Shown piece after piece: positions 61,900 through 64,000 of a DNA stretch of 64,000 nt. Where the stretch lies: NCBI GenBank assembly GCA_017437045.1, contig JAFSBY010000006.1:110083-174082 (forward strand). The letters are read 5' to 3'. A program made the position numbers and the translations under genes. Numbering within the stretch: the first letter of the stretch is position 1; each line of letters begins with the position of its first letter. The notes beneath the pieces are model-generated. The model was not told the DNA's origin and made no database searches. It worked only from the letters and a program-made list of their open reading frames with translations. Source of the DNA: Alistipes sp. (lineage in GTDB: Bacteria > Bacteroidota > Bacteroidia > Bacteroidales > Rikenellaceae).

Positions 61900-63225
61900 T
61901 TAATCTTTTAAGCATCCGAGTGGGATTACCTTCACGCCATCCTCACGAGTATATGCAAACTCTCCACCGGTCAGCACAATCAACAGGTCTGGTTCACGGA
62001 GAGGCATCTGCTTCTCGGGTTTATTGCGCTCACGAATAAGTTCTTGGAGCTGTAGTAGATGTGTTGCTCCCTCATCAATATCTCGGCTACCCAACTTACA
62101 CTCAATAAGTGCATATCGCTGATCATCAAGATGAAGAACAATATCAGCCTCCAAGCCATATCTATCATGGTAGTATGACACTCTACCACCCATAGCCTGT
62201 GAATATACCCTCAAATCACGAATACACATACACTCGAAAATAAAACCAAAGGTTTTCAAGTCAAGTTCAAGCGATTTGGGGGATGCACCCATTGCTGCCA
62301 CAGCGATAGATGGATCAATGAAGCACCTCTTCTTGCCCGAACGAATAGCAGTTGCCGAACGAATAGCCGGACACCACGCATCGATATCCTCAAGAACAAA
62401 TAGACGTTTCAATGCATCAACATACTCATCAAAGGTTGCTTGCACAGTTGTCTCCATCTCGACTTTAACATCAGCAAGCATTGCCGTCTTCTTCGCCAGT
62501 GTGCATAGGTTACGAGCATAGGAACGCAAAATGAGTCTTGCAAGTTCCGGATTGCGCTGTACACCATCTACTCGTGAAATATCATCTTCGCATACTTTAT
62601 TGAGATAATCTTTGGCAATAAGTAATTGTGCCCTTTCGCTTTTAACATTCAATGAATCGGGCCAACCACCTCTACACGCCAACATTATCAACTCCTCAAT
62701 CGATAGTTTTGATGTGATACCATCAATGTCCAACGACTTATTGTCGAACAATTCGAGAAAAGATATTTCACCTGACGACTCTTTAGACTCATAAAGGCTC
62801 ATCGGATACATCGTCATAGTCGCAATTCTACCGGTACCCGTATGCATTTGCTTTTGTTCTTCAGGAGTATCTTCGTCGCCATTATTCTTTATTACAGTTG
62901 ATCCCGTAAGAATAAACTGACCTTTTAGACCTCTTTGGTCAACAGCATTACGTACAGCATCCCACAAAATAGGTATATCCTGCCATTCATCAATCAGTCG
63001 AGGTGTTTCTCCCTTCAACAAAATTGAGGGTTTTGTTCTTGCAGTAGCCAAATAACCTTCGCGTTTATCAGGGTCCTGCAATTTGATAAAACTTTTGGCT
63101 TGTTGTTCCGCAGTAGTGGTCTTACCACACCATTTGGGGCCCTTGATTTGCACAGCCCCGAAAGCCTCTAATCGCAAAGCAAGTTCGTCGTCAGCTATTC
63201 TACTTAAATACTCCTTATCAGCCAT
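61900..63225 (-). CDS. AAA-family ATPase with DUF4143-type C-terminal domain
   Basis: A 441-residue protein of the AAA_14/DUF4143 group, widespread in gut Bacteroidota and archaea with unclear roles. The Walker A motif is G29-P-K-W-C-G-K-T-T37, a Walker B-like segment is RLIDEWQDIPILWDAVR, and sensor-like QFILTGSTVI follows. The C-terminal domain ends with a nuclease-like fold: SYYHDRYGLEADIVLHLDDQRYALIECKLGSRDI, which contains an E-x-D...E-x-K pattern resembling PD-(D/E)xK enzymes. It is AT-richer than the core genes and has its own TATATTTG promoter box. Confidence 0.88.
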   Translation of the reverse strand: MADKEYLSRIADDELALRLEAFGAVQIKGPKWCGKTTTAEQQAKSFIKLQDPDKREGYLATARTKPSILLKGETPRLIDEWQDIPILWDAVRNAVDQRGLKGQFILTGSTVIKNNGDEDTPEEQKQMHTGTGRIATMTMYPMSLYESKESSGEISFLELFDNKSLDIDGITSKLSIEELIMLACRGGWPDSLNVKSERAQLLIAKDYLNKVCEDDISRVDGVQRNPELARLILRSYARNLCTLAKKTAMLADVKVEMETTVQATFDEYVDALKRLFVLEDIDAWCPAIRSATAIRSGKKRCFIDPSIAVAAMGASPKSLELDLKTFGFIFECMCIRDLRVYSQAMGGRVSYYHDRYGLEADIVLHLDDQRYALIECKLGSRDIDEGATHLLQLQELIRERNKPEKQMPLREPDLLIVLTGGEFAYTREDGVKVIPLGCLKD

Positions 63226-63253
63226 ATCATAATCTTTTTGTGCTTACTATTTG

Positions 63254-63261
63254 CAAATATA
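63254..63261 (-). promoter_or_regulatory. -7 promoter box of the AAA ATPase gene
   Basis: TATATTTG on the minus strand, 29 bp upstream of the ATG at 63225. Matches TAnnTTTG. Confidence 0.6.
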
Positions 63262-63292
63262 ATGATTATTCTTTAGATGGCAATGGAAATTT

Positions 63293-63355
63293 ACTTTTTT
63301 GTCGCATTTCAACTTGCGTTTTTGTGGTCAAATAACTTGTATTTTTGTGGTCAAA
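63293..63355. repeat. Repeat cluster with TTTTTGTGGT units
   Basis: Two adjacent units of 21 bp each (63312-63332 and 63335-63355) of the form ACTTG(C/T)(G/A)TTTTTGTGGTCAAA, 23 bp apart. A third, ACTTATGTTTTTGTGGTAAC, is at 63627-63646. The sequence before copies one and three (TTTTTGTCGCATTT and TTTTTTGCGGCATTT) is also related. Confidence 0.6.
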
Positions 63356-63507
63356 CATCTAGCAATTTTGTGATACAGCCCTGCTTAACCTAAAATATAT
63401 AGAAATAGATAATCGTATTATGGCGTTACAACAACTTTATTTTCTCGATTTATGGCGTTTGACAAAGACTGAATATCTTACTATGAATCCATCAATAATT
63501 TCAAAGA

Positions 63508-63675
63508 GCCATTTTGGCACTTTGAAATAATAAATCTTAAAGTCCGCAACTCGTGAGGAGCGCTCACGAGTTGCTTTATTATTCCCTACTAACAACTGAA
63601 ACATCTTGCTTTTTTGCGGCATTTTGACTTATGTTTTTGTGGTAACGAAACAGGGCCAAAATGCCACTTTGAAAA
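63508..63675. repeat. CACTTTGAAA repeats next to GCC-AT-rich-GC palindromes
   Basis: GCCATTTTGG followed by CACTTTGAAA near 63508-63527, and GCCAAAATGC followed by the ACTTTGAAAA word near 63656-63675. The palindromic parts appear in opposite orientation, while the CACTTTGAAA words are direct repeats. Confidence 0.45.
63546..63583 (+). terminator. Strong hairpin with T-rich tail
   Basis: Perfect 12-bp stem GCAACTCGTGAG / CTCACGAGTTGC with loop GAGCG, followed by TTTATTATT. It looks like an intrinsic terminator on the plus strand, though no plus-strand gene precedes it. Confidence 0.6.
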
Positions 63676-64000
63676 ACTATCTGCACTTCCCCAAATAGAA
63701 AGTAAACAAATACTCCAACATGCAATAATGCCTCAAACGAGGGCATCATTATTTATCCACCATTTAACGCAATTTTCTATGAAATTTTACCATCTTTATA
63801 CTTTGATTAGGGCACCAAGTGAAAAATACAAGAAGTAGTCATTTGCCTTAACTGAAAGGTATAATCGGCAAAACGATTTGTACAACTTTGTAAAACGAAA
63901 TGTGCAAAAATCCAAAATTTTTGCGAGCGTTTGAAGCGACCATTTGAGCGGAAATTAAACGCTTTTCAAACACTATTCAAACGATATTCAAAAGCAAACC

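Larger units (their letters stand above)
63226..64000. other. Gene-free AT-rich end of the window with diverged repeats
   Basis: No frame here is convincing. It holds the ATPase promoter, repeats built on TTTTTGTGGT, repeats of CACTTTGAAA and one strong hairpin, each listed separately. The last 160 bp include several runs of TTTGAGCG/TTCAAACG-like words and nothing identifiable. Confidence 0.6.

Noticed and set aside
63312-63355. Possible CRISPR array from the repeated 21-bp units
   Set aside because: Only two adjacent units with a 2-bp gap and a distant third; no spacers of regular length and no cas genes.
63437-63622. 61-codon minus-strand frame near the right end
   Set aside because: The strong hairpin at 63546-63583 lies inside it and the product resembles no family; more likely an intergenic repeat.

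Overview
The window looks like chromosomal DNA from a Bacteroidales bacterium, most likely Alistipes or another member of the Rikenellaceae. Three things point there. Many genes are preceded by the Bacteroidota -7 promoter box TAnnTTTG, usually as TATCTTTG or TACTTTTG. The core DNA is fairly GC-rich for Bacteroidales. The gene content is typical of the order: class III fructose-bisphosphatase, RibBA, MetX, fimbrillin-type lipoproteins, a SusE/F-like lipoprotein, an M64 peptidase, DUF4251, and a Rho factor with a long low-complexity insert. The genus is an inference.

Layout. Positions 1-4582 (minus) form one housekeeping operon: YicC, guanylate kinase, NadD, D-Ala-D-Ala ligase, DUF3109 and an M23 peptidase cut by the left edge. 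A class III fructose-bisphosphatase (4752-6737) runs divergently from it. Next come the serine operon serC-serA-DUF1015 and a Prx6-type peroxiredoxin, each followed by a clear terminator. Positions 11055-15574 (minus) carry a metal ABC permease, an LptF/G permease, RibBA and Fmt. Positions 15683-26648 (plus) carry MtaB, a solo membrane sensor with TrkH, a double-SPOR protein, NfeD-FloA, an M64 peptidase, a surface lipoprotein and an MFS transporter. Positions 26721-28938 (minus) encode Hom and MetX for methionine synthesis. Positions 29057-34760 (minus) are a complete RND efflux operon with a divergent AraC regulator. Rho and an S1/P1 nuclease follow, then a cupin, a DUF4251 protein and IspF.

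The accessory part begins near 40 kb. It holds a fimbrillin/SusE-F-like lipoprotein, a PbpC and alpha-2-macroglobulin pair, a small operon (solo LytTR regulator, phosphodiester-glycosidase-like protein, SGNH hydrolase, DUF2569), a Sel1/YgjP-like peptidase, a dicarboxylate symporter, a rhodanese lipoprotein, and a very large lipoprotein that ends in a PL6-type lyase domain. Two of the surface lipoproteins are each preceded by a short gene for a 43-52 residue peptide. The two peptides share a GF(S/A)xS core and a PSFG(E/D)E tail. This peptide/lipoprotein pairing is the best candidate here for an undescribed module.

From about 59.5 kb the DNA changes. A GC-rich, hairpin-rich block with its own promoter and terminators is followed by an AT-rich island. 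The island encodes an AAA ATPase (DUF4143 type), an unknown 132-residue protein and a putative AbiC-type phage abortive-infection protein. A short stretch resembling the 3' end of a lysine tRNA sits at the junction and may be an integration scar. The last 775 bases have no supported gene but contain diverged repeats and a strong hairpin. No rRNA, intact tRNA, CRISPR array or transposase was seen.
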